This document shows, piece by piece, positions 16,692 through 25,449 of a stretch of DNA of 64,000 nt. The translations under genes and the position numbers were made by a program. The notes under the pieces were generated by a model that made no database searches, was not told the origin of the DNA, and saw only the letters and a list, made by a program, of their open reading frames with translations. Every line of letters starts with the position of its first letter. The stretch's first letter is position 1. The DNA comes from Cryobacterium lactosi (lineage in GTDB: Bacteria > Actinomycetota > Actinomycetes > Actinomycetales > Microbacteriaceae), in NCBI RefSeq assembly GCF_004403945.1, contig NZ_SOHM01000031.1, positions 86,531 to 150,530 of the forward strand, given 5' to 3'.

Positions 16692-18257
16692 GTGAAACGA
16701 ACACCGAAGTTTGCCGTCATGTGCGCCGCACTGGTCGCGGGAACGTTCATCATCGCGCCGAGCGCCGCCGCCGACACATCGACGGGGCCAACGAAGGGCG
16801 ATTCCGCGGGAGACGACACGGTCCTCAAGGGCTATGCCGTCGATACCTGGGCCTCCCTCGACGCCATGACCGACAAGAAGACCGGGCTGCCGGCAGACAA
16901 GCTGCAGGGCGACCTGTCCGATCCGAGCGACAACACCAGCCCGACCAATATCGGCGGCTACCTGTGGTCGGTCGTGTCGGCGCGGGATCTCGGCATCATC
17001 AGCAAGCAGGATGCCTTCAAGCGCATGAAATCAACCCTCAAGACCCTCGAGCAGATCGAGCGGCACGAGCCCAGTGGCATGTTCTACAACTGGTACTCGC
17101 CGAAGGATGGGCACAAGCTCACGACCTGGCCCGGCAGCAACGACCCTGTCGACCCCTTCCTGAGCTCGGTCGACAACGGCTGGCTCGCCGCATCCTTTCG
17201 AATCGTCGCCGAGGCCGAACCTCGCCTCGCCCGATCGGCCGATGCTCTCTACGCCAGTATGGACTTCGGCTACTTCCACAATCTCGAGGGCGGAGCGAAC
17301 GCCGTCAACGGCGCCGGGCTCAACCGGGGCGGTTTCTGGGTGACACCCCCTCCCGGCTGCAGCGTTCCCGGCAACTACGGTGATGACGGCTCTGAGCTCT
17401 ACTACACCTGCCACCACTACGACACGAGTGTGAGCGAGGCGCGAATCGTGAACTACCTCGGCATCGCCAACGGACAGATTCCCGCTGAGGCCTACTACGG
17501 AACCCTGCGCACCATGCCCGATCAGGGCTGTGACTTCGCCTGGCAGGAACAGAAGCCCACCGGCGAAACGAGGGAGTACCTCGGTGTGCCCGTCTACGAG
17601 GGTGTCTACGAGTACCGAGGCATGAAACTCGTACCGGCCTGGGGCGGCAGCATGTTCGAGGCGCTGATGCCAGACTTGCTCGTGCCCGAAGCCGACTGGG
17701 GGCCGCAGTCCTGGGCCGTGAACCACCCGGCGAGTGTGCGCGCCCAGATCGAGCACGGTCTTGACGAGGCCGGCTACGGCTACTGGGGCTTCTCCCCGGC
17801 GAGCGATCCCTTCGGCGAGTACGCGGAGTACGGAGTTGAGGGAGTGGGCATGAGCGCCGACGGCTACGCCTCCGACCGGGAGCGCACCAACGTCGATGCC
17901 GGCTACGACGGATGCCGCGAGGCCAGTAACCCGACCCCCGAGTTCGGTGATGGGGTGGTGACGCCGCACGCATCATTCCTCGCGCTTCCGTATGACAAGT
18001 CGGCCGTGCTGAGCAACCTCGCGGGTATCAAGAACGACCTGGGCGCCTATGGCCCCGGCGGCTTCTACGACGCCGTCGCGACGCAGAGTGGCACCATCGC
18101 CGACCGGTATCTCTCCCTCGACCAGTCGATGATCATGGCCGCGGTCGCCAACGAACTCCTCGACGACCGGCTCAAGGACTACTTCGTCGACGACGACTTC
18201 GAGGCGGCCGTGCGACCGCTCGTCGAAGCGCAGATCTTCGGTTCCAAGCTGGAGTAG
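16692..18257 (+). CDS. secreted glucoamylase-family glycoside hydrolase
   Basis: Exported protein of 521 residues. A clear signal peptide (MKRTPKFAVM to PSAAA, cleavage near residue 27) precedes an all-helical toroid domain of the PF10091-type glucoamylase/DUF3131 group. Family marks include PTNIGGYLWSVVSARDLGII, LSSVDNGWLAASF, a GWGGSMFEALMP-type stretch (LVPAWGGSMFEALMPDLLVP), NHP, YGYWGFSPA and EYGVEGVGMSADGY. Members cut beta-1,2- or other glucans; the substrate is not predictable from sequence. GTG 16692 has AAGGA upstream; an ATG further upstream has none. Confidence 0.85.
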   Translation: MKRTPKFAVMCAALVAGTFIIAPSAAADTSTGPTKGDSAGDDTVLKGYAVDTWASLDAMTDKKTGLPADKLQGDLSDPSDNTSPTNIGGYLWSVVSARDLGIISKQDAFKRMKSTLKTLEQIERHEPSGMFYNWYSPKDGHKLTTWPGSNDPVDPFLSSVDNGWLAASFRIVAEAEPRLARSADALYASMDFGYFHNLEGGANAVNGAGLNRGGFWVTPPPGCSVPGNYGDDGSELYYTCHHYDTSVSEARIVNYLGIANGQIPAEAYYGTLRTMPDQGCDFAWQEQKPTGETREYLGVPVYEGVYEYRGMKLVPAWGGSMFEALMPDLLVPEADWGPQSWAVNHPASVRAQIEHGLDEAGYGYWGFSPASDPFGEYAEYGVEGVGMSADGYASDRERTNVDAGYDGCREASNPTPEFGDGVVTPHASFLALPYDKSAVLSNLAGIKNDLGAYGPGGFYDAVATQSGTIADRYLSLDQSMIMAAVANELLDDRLKDYFVDDDFEAAVRPLVEAQIFGSKLE

Positions 18258-18299
18258 AAATATATGGCGGTTACTGCCACAACTTGATACGGTGACTGC

Positions 18300-19019
18300 A
18301 TGATATCTTCTGGAGAACGACCAAGGCCTGAGACCATGCTCGAGGCCAGAAATCTGACCAAGTGGTACGGCAAGGGCGAGGGGAGGTTTCAAGCCCTCGA
18401 CGATGTGACGATGCAGGTACGCAGAGGCGAGTCGATCGCGATCGTCGGTAAGAGCGGCTCGGGGAAGTCGACGCTTATGCACCTTCTCGCCCTGCTGGAC
18501 GAGCCGGACGGTGGCTCTGTTCTCGTCGAGGGGAACGAGGCGTCCGGTCTGCACGCCAAGGCGGTGAATGAGCTGCGCAATCGCCGGTTCGGTTTTGTCT
18601 TCCAGCAGTTCTTCCTCACGGCGAGCACGTCCGTGCTCGACAACGTCACGCTGCCCCTGAAGATCGCAGGGGTGCCGGCCCGCGAGCGGCGTGTGCGCGG
18701 TCTGGCCGCGTTGAAGAAGTTCGGGCTGGAAGACAAGGCGAAGAACAGGGCGAGCGACCTTTCGGGTGGCCAGAAGCAGAGGGTCGTCCTCACGCGCGCG
18801 CTCGTCGGGGAGCCCGACGTCATCTTCGCCGACGAGCCGACGGGAAATCTGGATTCCGCGACCGGCCGGGTGGTCGAAGAGGAACTCTTCGAACTCAATC
18901 GAGCCCGTGGGATCACCCTGGTCATCGTCACGCACGACGAAGACCTCGCCGCGCGGTGCGACCGTCAGATCCAGGTGCGCGACGGCCGCATCGTCGACAG
19001 TTCGGAGGTGGCAGCATGA
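18300..19019 (+). CDS. MacB/LolD-type ABC transporter ATP-binding protein
   Basis: ATPase of 239 residues (or 227 from ATG 18336). Walker A is GKSGSGKS, the Q-loop FQQFF, the signature LSGGQKQR and Walker B VIFADEPTG with the catalytic Glu, and the H-loop is VTHD. LolD/MacB-type subunits work with FtsX-like permeases to move lipids, peptides or drugs, or as mechanotransmitters. The TGA overlaps the permease ATG (ATGA). Three-gene operon with permease and TetR regulator. Confidence 0.9.
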   Translation: MISSGERPRPETMLEARNLTKWYGKGEGRFQALDDVTMQVRRGESIAIVGKSGSGKSTLMHLLALLDEPDGGSVLVEGNEASGLHAKAVNELRNRRFGFVFQQFFLTASTSVLDNVTLPLKIAGVPARERRVRGLAALKKFGLEDKAKNRASDLSGGQKQRVVLTRALVGEPDVIFADEPTGNLDSATGRVVEEELFELNRARGITLVIVTHDEDLAARCDRQIQVRDGRIVDSSEVAA

Positions 19020-20305
19020 AAACCACTGATCTTGTCCGCACAGCCTTCGCCAACACCTTCCGCAGCAAGTTGCGCACCACGCTGACCGTTCTCGCACTGT
19101 TTATTGGCGCATTCACACTCACCATCACGACCGCACTCGGTGCCGGCGTCTCGGACTACGTCACCAAACAGGTTGCTTCCCTCGGCGCGAACGACGTCTT
19201 TCTCATTTCGCGGGCCTCAACCACTACAGCCACCGACAGCGGCCCCCAGAAGTACGACCCCGCGACCTCCAGCCCTGGAACCGGAACGAGCAACCCACTC
19301 ACAGGTTCTGCGGGTGCGCTAACCGACGCCGATATCACCACCCTGCACAACATCCAGGGCCTGCGAGACGTCGCCCCCATCTCCACAGTCGCCATCGACT
19401 GGATCGAACAGGCCGGCGGCGGGAAGTACCAGTTCACAATCGCGCCGACGTCATCCATCGCCCAATCGGACCTCGCGGCCGGGAGCCAGCTGGACTCCTC
19501 CAGCTCCGATTTTCAAGTCGTCTTGCCTGAGGACTACGTGGAACCGCTTGGTTTGGGGAACACCGCAGACGCTGTGGGCGCAACGGCTACCCTCGGATTC
19601 ACTGATGTCGCCGGCGGAACGCACACCGTGACGGCTACGGTCGTCGGAGTGTCGAACACGAGCCTGCTCAACGCCGGCGCGGGTGCGAACTCGGCGCTGG
19701 TCGATGCGGTCGCCGAGCAGCAGAAAGCCGGATCCGCAGCCCCGAACCGTTATCAGGTGGCAGTCGCCCACTTCCCCACGGATGCTTCCGCCGACGACAT
19801 CGCCCAGCTGAAGAATGACATCGCCGCCGCCGGGATGTCGGCCCAAACCATAGAAGATCAGCTGGGGACAGTGCAGACGATTATCACCGGCATCACGGGC
19901 GTACTCAATGCGTTCGCCATCATCGCCCTGCTGGCAGCTGCGTTCGGCATCGTCAACACCCTTCTGATGAGCGTCCAGGAACGCACCAGAGAGATCGGTC
20001 TGATGAAAGCGATGGGAATGGGCAGCGGGCGCATCTTTGCCTTGTTCAGTCTCGAAGCCATTGTCATCGGCTTCCTCGGCAGTGCGCTCGGCATCGTTGT
20101 GGCGATCGCCGTGGGTCTTCCTCTCAACGAAGCGCTCGCCAGCGGTCCGCTCTCGGGACTGTCCGGCCTTGACCTCCTCCTGTTTCAGCCCTCGGGACTT
20201 ATCGGCGTGATCGCGTTGATCGTGGTCATCGCATTCCTTGCGGGCACACTTCCCGCCCGCAGGGCAGCGAGGAAAAATCCTATCGACGCTCTACGCTACG
20301 AATAG
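19016..20305 (+). CDS. MacB/FtsX-type ABC transporter permease
   Basis: Permease of 429 residues with one N-terminal helix (about 20-40), a periplasmic MacB-like domain (about 45-290) rich in Thr/Ser/Gly, and three C-terminal helices ending in LPARRAARKNPIDALRYE, the conserved FtsX/MacB tail. The motif VQERTREIGLMKAMGMG, a hallmark of MacB-type permeases, precedes the second helix. Coupled to the ATPase by ATGA overlap. Confidence 0.9.
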   Translation: MKTTDLVRTAFANTFRSKLRTTLTVLALFIGAFTLTITTALGAGVSDYVTKQVASLGANDVFLISRASTTTATDSGPQKYDPATSSPGTGTSNPLTGSAGALTDADITTLHNIQGLRDVAPISTVAIDWIEQAGGGKYQFTIAPTSSIAQSDLAAGSQLDSSSSDFQVVLPEDYVEPLGLGNTADAVGATATLGFTDVAGGTHTVTATVVGVSNTSLLNAGAGANSALVDAVAEQQKAGSAAPNRYQVAVAHFPTDASADDIAQLKNDIAAAGMSAQTIEDQLGTVQTIITGITGVLNAFAIIALLAAAFGIVNTLLMSVQERTREIGLMKAMGMGSGRIFALFSLEAIVIGFLGSALGIVVAIAVGLPLNEALASGPLSGLSGLDLLLFQPSGLIGVIALIVVIAFLAGTLPARRAARKNPIDALRYE

Positions 20306-20308
20306 ACC

Positions 20309-20908
20309 ATGAACGAGACGATGAGCACGCGCGGGAGCAACGCCAGGGGTCGAGCGACCGCTCGCGCCATCGAATCCGCGGTAGTGCGGCTTGCCACCGA
20401 ACACGGCGCAGCCGCACTGACCGTCGACCAAATTTGCACAGAAGCCGGTATCGCGCAGCGAACGTTCTTCAATCACTTCGACACCAAAGAAGACGCCCTG
20501 CTGGGCAAGGAACTGCCCCGGATCGACGAGCAGCGCACCCGTGAGTACCTCAGCTCGCGCAGTATCGGGGTGCTCTCCGGCGCACTCCATCTCGTGCGGA
20601 TCCCCGCGGTCGACGATGTCGACCAGGAACTTCTGCGCGCCCGGATCGCCATTCTCAGAACCTCACCCGCACTCGCGGAGCGACAGGCGATGCGGATGCT
20701 ACCCCTCGCAGACGAGGTGCAGAGCATCGTCAAGCTCAAACTCAAAGACCTCGACCCGAACCGATCCGATGGCGAACTCGACACGTCGGCCGCGCTCATC
20801 ACCCAAATGGCGTCGGCGCTCATGCTCAGCTCGGCGCTTCCGGCGACTGACGGATCATCACCGCGGACCGTGCACGACCTCGCTTGGATTTGGCACCGGC
20901 TGCTCTGA
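20309..20908 (+). CDS. TetR family regulator of the ABC operon
   Basis: Repressor of 199 residues with the HTH in residues 15-60 (ARAIESAVVRLATEHGA, then GIAQRTFFNHF). It lies 3 bases after the permease stop, so it is the last gene of the ABC operon and presumably represses it. The C-terminal domain resembles MftR-type ligand-binding regions. Ligand unknown. Confidence 0.85.
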   Translation: MNETMSTRGSNARGRATARAIESAVVRLATEHGAAALTVDQICTEAGIAQRTFFNHFDTKEDALLGKELPRIDEQRTREYLSSRSIGVLSGALHLVRIPAVDDVDQELLRARIAILRTSPALAERQAMRMLPLADEVQSIVKLKLKDLDPNRSDGELDTSAALITQMASALMLSSALPATDGSSPRTVHDLAWIWHRLL

Positions 20909-20924
20909 TCGCCAGCGGGCTAGG

Positions 20925-21782
20925 TCAGTCCTTCCAGACGTCGGAGTAGTCGTCGACGAACTGTTCCAAGGTGATTGCGGGCAGGCCGGTGAGCCTGTGG
21001 ATGGAGCGGTTGGGGAACGCCGAGATGTTGAGTCTTACGATTTTGTGGATCATTTTCTGCACGGCGATGTAGTCCTCGGGGGCGCCGTCTGCGGCGAGCT
21101 GGGCCAGGTACGCGTCTTCGCCGGGTCTGTCGTAGCGAATGGGTTGACCGAGGACGTCGGTCATGACCTCGGCCACTTTTCGGTAGCTGAGGCTCTGTGG
21201 ACCCGAGAGTGTGTACGCCTTCCCGATGTGCCCGGGATGAGTGAGGGTTGCCGCTGCGGCCCGGCCGACATCGCGCGCGTCGATGAACGCGGTCCGGGAC
21301 CTGCCGGCGGGCACAAAGATCTCGCCGCGTTCACGGATTGGTCTGGCGTACGTTGTGGACAAGTTCTGCATGAAGAAGTTCGGCCGCAGGAAGGTGTACG
21401 GGCTCCGCACCGAACGCATGTACTTCTCGACGGCGTGATGCGGCGTGTTCCGGTTCACCTGCACACCTTGCAGTGAGAGGAAGGCGATCTGCCGGATGCC
21501 GCGGTGCTGCGCCGCGTCGATGACGGGGAAAAGCTTCGTCTGCACATCCGCTATGGCCGGCGGTCGCATGAGGAACAGCCGATCCGCCCCCTCGAGCGCC
21601 TGCTCGATGGTCTCCGGCGCATCATCGAAGGAGAACTTCCGCACCTCTGCCGCGCGCGGTACACGGTCGGCGTCGTGTGGGTCTCGGACTCCCGCGATCA
21701 CCGACTGCCCGAGTTCGAGCAGGTGTGTCACGACTGCTGAGCCGACTGTGCCGGTCGCGCCGGTGACGAAGACTGCTCCCAT
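20925..21782 (-). CDS. NmrA-like NAD(P)-binding protein
   Basis: Atypical SDR of 285 residues. The nucleotide loop is VTGATGTVG at the N-terminus, and SYRKVAEVMTDVLG is typical of NmrA-like/HSCARG or NAD(P)H-quinone sensors. It has no complete Tyr-x3-Lys catalytic pair in the usual position, so it may sense NADP(H) rather than catalyse. ATG 21782 overlaps the MarR stop by one base, so it is translated with the regulator. Confidence 0.8.
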   Translation of the reverse strand: MGAVFVTGATGTVGSAVVTHLLELGQSVIAGVRDPHDADRVPRAAEVRKFSFDDAPETIEQALEGADRLFLMRPPAIADVQTKLFPVIDAAQHRGIRQIAFLSLQGVQVNRNTPHHAVEKYMRSVRSPYTFLRPNFFMQNLSTTYARPIRERGEIFVPAGRSRTAFIDARDVGRAAAATLTHPGHIGKAYTLSGPQSLSYRKVAEVMTDVLGQPIRYDRPGEDAYLAQLAADGAPEDYIAVQKMIHKIVRLNISAFPNRSIHRLTGLPAITLEQFVDDYSDVWKD

Positions 21783-22222
21783 CACGCGACCTCGACCCGG
21801 CTGATCAGTGCCGCGAGCGTAGCCAGCTCATCGGGGGAGAGAGAGGTGAACCATGGAGACGTTCGCAGAACCGTTGCCGCCTCGAACGCAGCGACCTGGG
21901 CGGTCGCGGTCTCGGTCAGTCGCCACACACGAACGCGCCCGTCGAGGTCGGAGGGCGACTGGTCGACAAGATTCTTCTCGCGCAGCTGGTCCATGGTCTG
22001 GGTGATCGCACCCGGCGTGACTCTCACCGTCGCAGCGAGCCGACCGGGGGCTACTGGCTCGTTCTCGTGGGCTAGTACAAACAAGATCTCGAGCTGGGTG
22101 CGGGTTAGAACCGCGTCACCAAACGGCGTCATCCGGGGGCTGGCCAGCGCGCGAGAAAGCGTGAAAATCGACTCCAGCACGCTGCCGATCTGTGTGGCGC
22201 GGTCGACGGTCGAAGTGTGCAT
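21782..22222 (-). CDS. MarR family regulator
   Basis: Regulator of 146 residues with a MarR winged helix: LTRTQLEILFVLAHENEPVAPGRLAATV and GAITQTMDQLREKNLVDQ. ATG 22222 follows an alternative GTG by one codon. It is the first gene of a MarR-NmrA operon; a palindrome 110 bases upstream is a candidate operator. Confidence 0.85.
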   Translation of the reverse strand: MHTSTVDRATQIGSVLESIFTLSRALASPRMTPFGDAVLTRTQLEILFVLAHENEPVAPGRLAATVRVTPGAITQTMDQLREKNLVDQSPSDLDGRVRVWRLTETATAQVAAFEAATVLRTSPWFTSLSPDELATLAALISRVEVA

Positions 22223-22330
22223 CACGCGCTCACGAGAGGTAGCCGGCCATTGCAGGTATTCGGTTTCTCGGTAAGTCGCGCCCAGTTCTGCCTGTGGCGC
22301 CGAAGATGCTGATAACGGTCATGAAATTAG

Positions 22331-22343
22331 TTTAGCTGCTAAA
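22331..22343. promoter_or_regulatory. candidate MarR operator
   Basis: Perfect 13-base palindrome TTTAGCTGCTAAA about 108 bases before the MarR start. The surrounding stretch up to the CueP gene (22344-22565) shows no gene that I recognise; a minus-strand frame at 22319-22510 has no family resemblance. Confidence 0.55.
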
Positions 22344-22565
22344 TCTTTGGGATGATGGACTGCACCCGGGAGCTCGGTTGACGATCTCCTGGAGGAACCA
22401 GCCGTCGCCGCCTGCGTCCACTCGCGGAAGAAGGGCGGGGCACAGTTGCCGTGAAACCCAAAGATCTGGATCCAGACCGGGGCGCGGCGTGGCCGAAGCT
22501 GGGAGTCCACGGCGCCAGGTCTTTAGTCACTACGGCGGTCGAACGAATGCGCCCACGCTGGAGGA

Positions 22566-23180
22566 ATGCTCCCCTCGAAGACTGCGGCAAGCCTCGCCGC
22601 CCTGACTCTGCTCCTGTCCCTCACCGCCTGTGCCGCCGCCGGCGGGACGGACACCGACCCGACGGGCTCCGGCGCATCCGCCGGGCTCGGCGCTGAGGCG
22701 GACGCGATGCTCGCGAACTATGACATCGAGGCTCCCGCCTCCCCGACCGATCTCATCGATCAACTGCAGGCGCAGCCCCTCGCCGAGCGCCCGGACGGCC
22801 TGATGGCATCCGTGCGCGTCGACGCACTCCTGCTTTCCGTCGGGGACGACGAGATCAGCCTGGCGCTGCCTCAGGACGAATTCCACCTATCGATCGCACC
22901 GTACCTGACCGACACGCACGAGTGCTTCTACCACTCGCTCACCACGTGCGTCGGCGAGCTCGGCGGCGAGGATTTCCACCTGACAGTCACCGATGACGCG
23001 AGCGAGAAGGTGCTATTCGACAGCGACATCACCACCTTCGAGAATGGGTTCTTCGACGTGACACTGCCGGCTGGGTTGGACATCACTGTCCTCATCGACG
23101 ATGGTGAGCGCTCCGTCGAGTTGCCGCTGGGCACTCGCACGGAGGACCCGACCTGTGTGACGACGGCGCAACTGAGCTAA
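22566..23180 (+). CDS. cueP: CueP-family metal-binding lipoprotein
   Basis: Exported lipoprotein of 204 residues: signal peptide with lipobox LTAC (Cys22), then a CueP-type domain. The three conserved cysteines are Cys120, Cys128 (HECFYHSLTTCVGELGGE) and Cys197 (DPTCVTT), which bind copper in Salmonella CueP. The motif LGGEDFHLTVTDDAS is characteristic. ATG 22566 is behind GGAGG, although the spacing is unusually short. Role: extracytoplasmic copper binding. Confidence 0.8.
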   Translation: MLPSKTAASLAALTLLLSLTACAAAGGTDTDPTGSGASAGLGAEADAMLANYDIEAPASPTDLIDQLQAQPLAERPDGLMASVRVDALLLSVGDDEISLALPQDEFHLSIAPYLTDTHECFYHSLTTCVGELGGEDFHLTVTDDASEKVLFDSDITTFENGFFDVTLPAGLDITVLIDDGERSVELPLGTRTEDPTCVTTAQLS

Positions 23181-23191
23181 GCGGGCGTCTC

Positions 23192-23213
23192 GGGGCCGAA
23201 GCCTGTCGGCCCC
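23192..23213. terminator. hairpin between convergent CueP and MFS genes
   Basis: Stem GGGGCCG / CGGCCCC (7 bases) with an 8-base loop in the 45-base gap between two convergent genes. Confidence 0.55.
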
Positions 23214-23225
23214 ACTGAGAAGCTC

Positions 23226-24659
23226 CTAGCGCGTGGTTTTCGCACCAAGGCCATCCGTCGGGGTCTGAGCCCGTGGAATGAAGGCGGCGATGACGATGCA
23301 GACGACCGCCGCTGCCAGCCCTAGGGCAAGGGCGAGCATGAACCCTGACTCCGTCGGGCCGGTATCGCTGCCGCCGGTCATTGCGGACTGTGCCAGCACT
23401 GCTCCGATTACTGCAGCTGCGACGCTCGTGCCCAAGGATCGCATGAGCGCGTTGAGCCCGTTTGCGGCTCCGGTCTCGCTCGCGGGAACGGCCTGCATGA
23501 TCAGGGCCGGCATCGCAGCGTAGCCGAGACCGATCCCCACACCAACGAGAGTGTTGACGATAAGGATCTGCCACAGAGTCGCGTGGAATAGTAGTGCGCC
23601 CCCGTAGCTGATCGCGATGACCACGGCTCCGGCGATCAGCAACGGCTTCGGGCCGTGTACGCGCTGAATGCGCCCGGCGACGGGGGCCATCGCCATCATC
23701 GCAAGGCCCGACGGGGCGAGCACGAGTGCGGCAATGAGCAGGGACAGTCCGAGCCCGATTCCGGTCGTGGTCGGCAGTGCGAGCAGCTGCGGGAAGACGA
23801 TGTTGGAGGCGAACAAGGCGAACCCCATGGCAATGGACGCGAGGTTGGTGAGCAACACCGGTCCGCGGGCGGTGACCCGGAGGTCGACAAGTGGGTCGGT
23901 GGTGCGGAGCTCGAAGACGCCCCAGGCACAAAGAACGACGATGCCGCCGATGAGCAGGGTGAGGGTGCGCGGGTCGGCCCAGCCCCATTCTCCGCCGCGA
24001 GACACGGCGATGAGGGATCCGACCAGTCCGACCGTAAGACCGGCTATCCCGATGATGTCGAGCCTGCCGGCTGTGCGGGACGTGTTGGCAGGCACGAGAA
24101 CGGCATACAGAACCAGGCAAATTGCGGTGAGGGCCGCGGCGATCCAGGACAGGGCATGCCAATCGAGGTTGTCGGCGACCAGCGCGCTGATGGGGAGGCC
24201 GAGCGCTCCGCCGACCCCGAGGGTCGCGCTGACGAGTGCGATGGCCGAGCCGAGGCGACGCGGGGGCAGGACGTCGCGAAGGATGGCGATTCCTAGCGGG
24301 ATGACGCCGGCAGCCATTCCCTGGAGGACCCGGGCGATGATCATCGGGGGGAGGGTGTCGGACAGCGCTGCGAGGATCGCTCCGAGGAGCTGGAGCACGA
24401 GCAACACCATTGCGATGCGTCGTTTGCCATACAAGTCGCCGAGCCGACCGGCGATGGGACTGCTGATCGCGGCGGCGACCAGGGTGGCGGTGATGACCCA
24501 GGCGGTGCCTTCGCTCGTGGCGTTGAGCAGCTGGGGCAGCCGGGGCTGCAGGGGGATCAGGATTGTTTGCATGAACGCAGCGCTCACGCCCGCCAGCGCG
24601 AGGGCGGCCACCACGAGATTGGGATTGGCGGTGCGCGTCAGTAACGTTCGGTCTGTCAT
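23226..24659 (-). CDS. MFS transporter, DHA2-like (14 TM)
   Basis: Major facilitator of 477 residues with about 14 helices. The A motif is GRLGDLYGKRRIAMV, and the motif C-like ATLGVGGALGLPIS is present, typical of drug:H+ antiporters. ATG 24659 follows AAAGGA. It lies next to a TetR gene in the same direction (24779-25348), a usual efflux/regulator pair. Substrate unknown. Confidence 0.85.
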   Translation of the reverse strand: MTDRTLLTRTANPNLVVAALALAGVSAAFMQTILIPLQPRLPQLLNATSEGTAWVITATLVAAAISSPIAGRLGDLYGKRRIAMVLLVLQLLGAILAALSDTLPPMIIARVLQGMAAGVIPLGIAILRDVLPPRRLGSAIALVSATLGVGGALGLPISALVADNLDWHALSWIAAALTAICLVLYAVLVPANTSRTAGRLDIIGIAGLTVGLVGSLIAVSRGGEWGWADPRTLTLLIGGIVVLCAWGVFELRTTDPLVDLRVTARGPVLLTNLASIAMGFALFASNIVFPQLLALPTTTGIGLGLSLLIAALVLAPSGLAMMAMAPVAGRIQRVHGPKPLLIAGAVVIAISYGGALLFHATLWQILIVNTLVGVGIGLGYAAMPALIMQAVPASETGAANGLNALMRSLGTSVAAAVIGAVLAQSAMTGGSDTGPTESGFMLALALGLAAAVVCIVIAAFIPRAQTPTDGLGAKTTR

Positions 24660-24778
24660 TGTCTGAGTCCTTTTAAAAGAGTGCGTAAATGAGCGCGCGC
24701 GAGCGCGCCGAAGAGGTCGCCGTGCCAATCGGTCGTGACGATCGTGGCCGGCGATGGAAAATGGGGACTAAGCGGGTG

Positions 24779-25348
24779 TCAGCTGGGCGGCCAGTTGCTC
24801 AGCGTGGTGTGCAGCGCATCGAGGACGCGGTCCCACGATGCACTGGAGGATCGGGCACCACGGCTGAAGCCGCCGCCGCGTTCAAGCAGGACGAAGCCGT
24901 GAAAGGTTGCGTGCAGCAGTCGCACCGCATCCGTCTCATCGGGTTCGTTCAATGCGTAGCCGCGCAGGATCGCCCTGGTCATAGCCGCATGGCGTGCGGC
25001 GGCGCTGTGCTCGGCGACCTCGGGCTCCAACGTCATTTGTGTCGCGGCGTACCGGCCGGGATGACTCGTCGCGTACGAGCGGTACGCGTTGGCGAAGGCG
25101 ATGAGTGCGTCGCGTCCCGCTCGGCCGGCAAGGGCCGCGCCGACCTGGTCAGCAAGTTCGGCCAAGGAAAGCACCGCCACACCGGACCGCAGTTCGTGCA
25201 GGCTGCGGACGTGCGCGTACAGGCTGGCGTCTTTGACCTCGAAGAGCCGCGCGACAGCGGACATCGACACGCTCTCGAAGCCGTCCTTATCAGCCAAGTC
25301 GGCAGCGGCGTCGATAATGCGAGCGGGCGTGAGTCCTGCACGAGCCAT
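24779..25348 (-). CDS. TetR family regulator (WHG-type C-terminus)
   Basis: Repressor of 189 residues. The HTH region is LTPARIIDAAADLADKDG and SMSAVARLFEVKDASLYAHV; the C-terminal domain carries RDALIAFANAYRSYATSHPGRY, which resembles the WHG domain. ATG 25348 follows AAAGG. Upstream in the same direction as the MFS gene; a palindrome lies 41 bases before its start. Confidence 0.85.
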   Translation of the reverse strand: MARAGLTPARIIDAAADLADKDGFESVSMSAVARLFEVKDASLYAHVRSLHELRSGVAVLSLAELADQVGAALAGRAGRDALIAFANAYRSYATSHPGRYAATQMTLEPEVAEHSAAARHAAMTRAILRGYALNEPDETDAVRLLHATFHGFVLLERGGGFSRGARSSSASWDRVLDALHTTLSNWPPS

Positions 25349-25388
25349 GAGGTAACCTTTCTCTTTTCCTAGCGCCATACTAGAGTTA

Positions 25389-25403
25389 CCTAGGAGTCCT
25401 AGG
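25389..25403. promoter_or_regulatory. candidate TetR operator
   Basis: Perfect 15-base palindrome CCTAGGAGTCCTAGG, preceded by TTA and followed by CAA, between the TetR start (25348) and the divergent SGNH hydrolase (25450). Confidence 0.65.
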
Positions 25404-25449
25404 CAACTGGTTTTCACACCGATTGCGCAAACCATCAGGAAAGGCAGTC

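Noticed and set aside
18270..18312. TTGATACGGTGACTGCATGA before the ABC operon as another MerR-type element
   Set aside because: The spacer and -10 do not match the 19-base family and TGT-N7-ACA is missing.
22319..22510. Minus-strand 63-residue frame between MarR and CueP
   Set aside because: No recognised motif, no ribosome site seen and it contains the candidate operator; not annotated.
23092..24162. Long minus-strand frame over the MFS gene
   Set aside because: It lies in another frame of the MFS gene, is rich in Arg/His/Pro and shows no family; typical GC-rich shadow.
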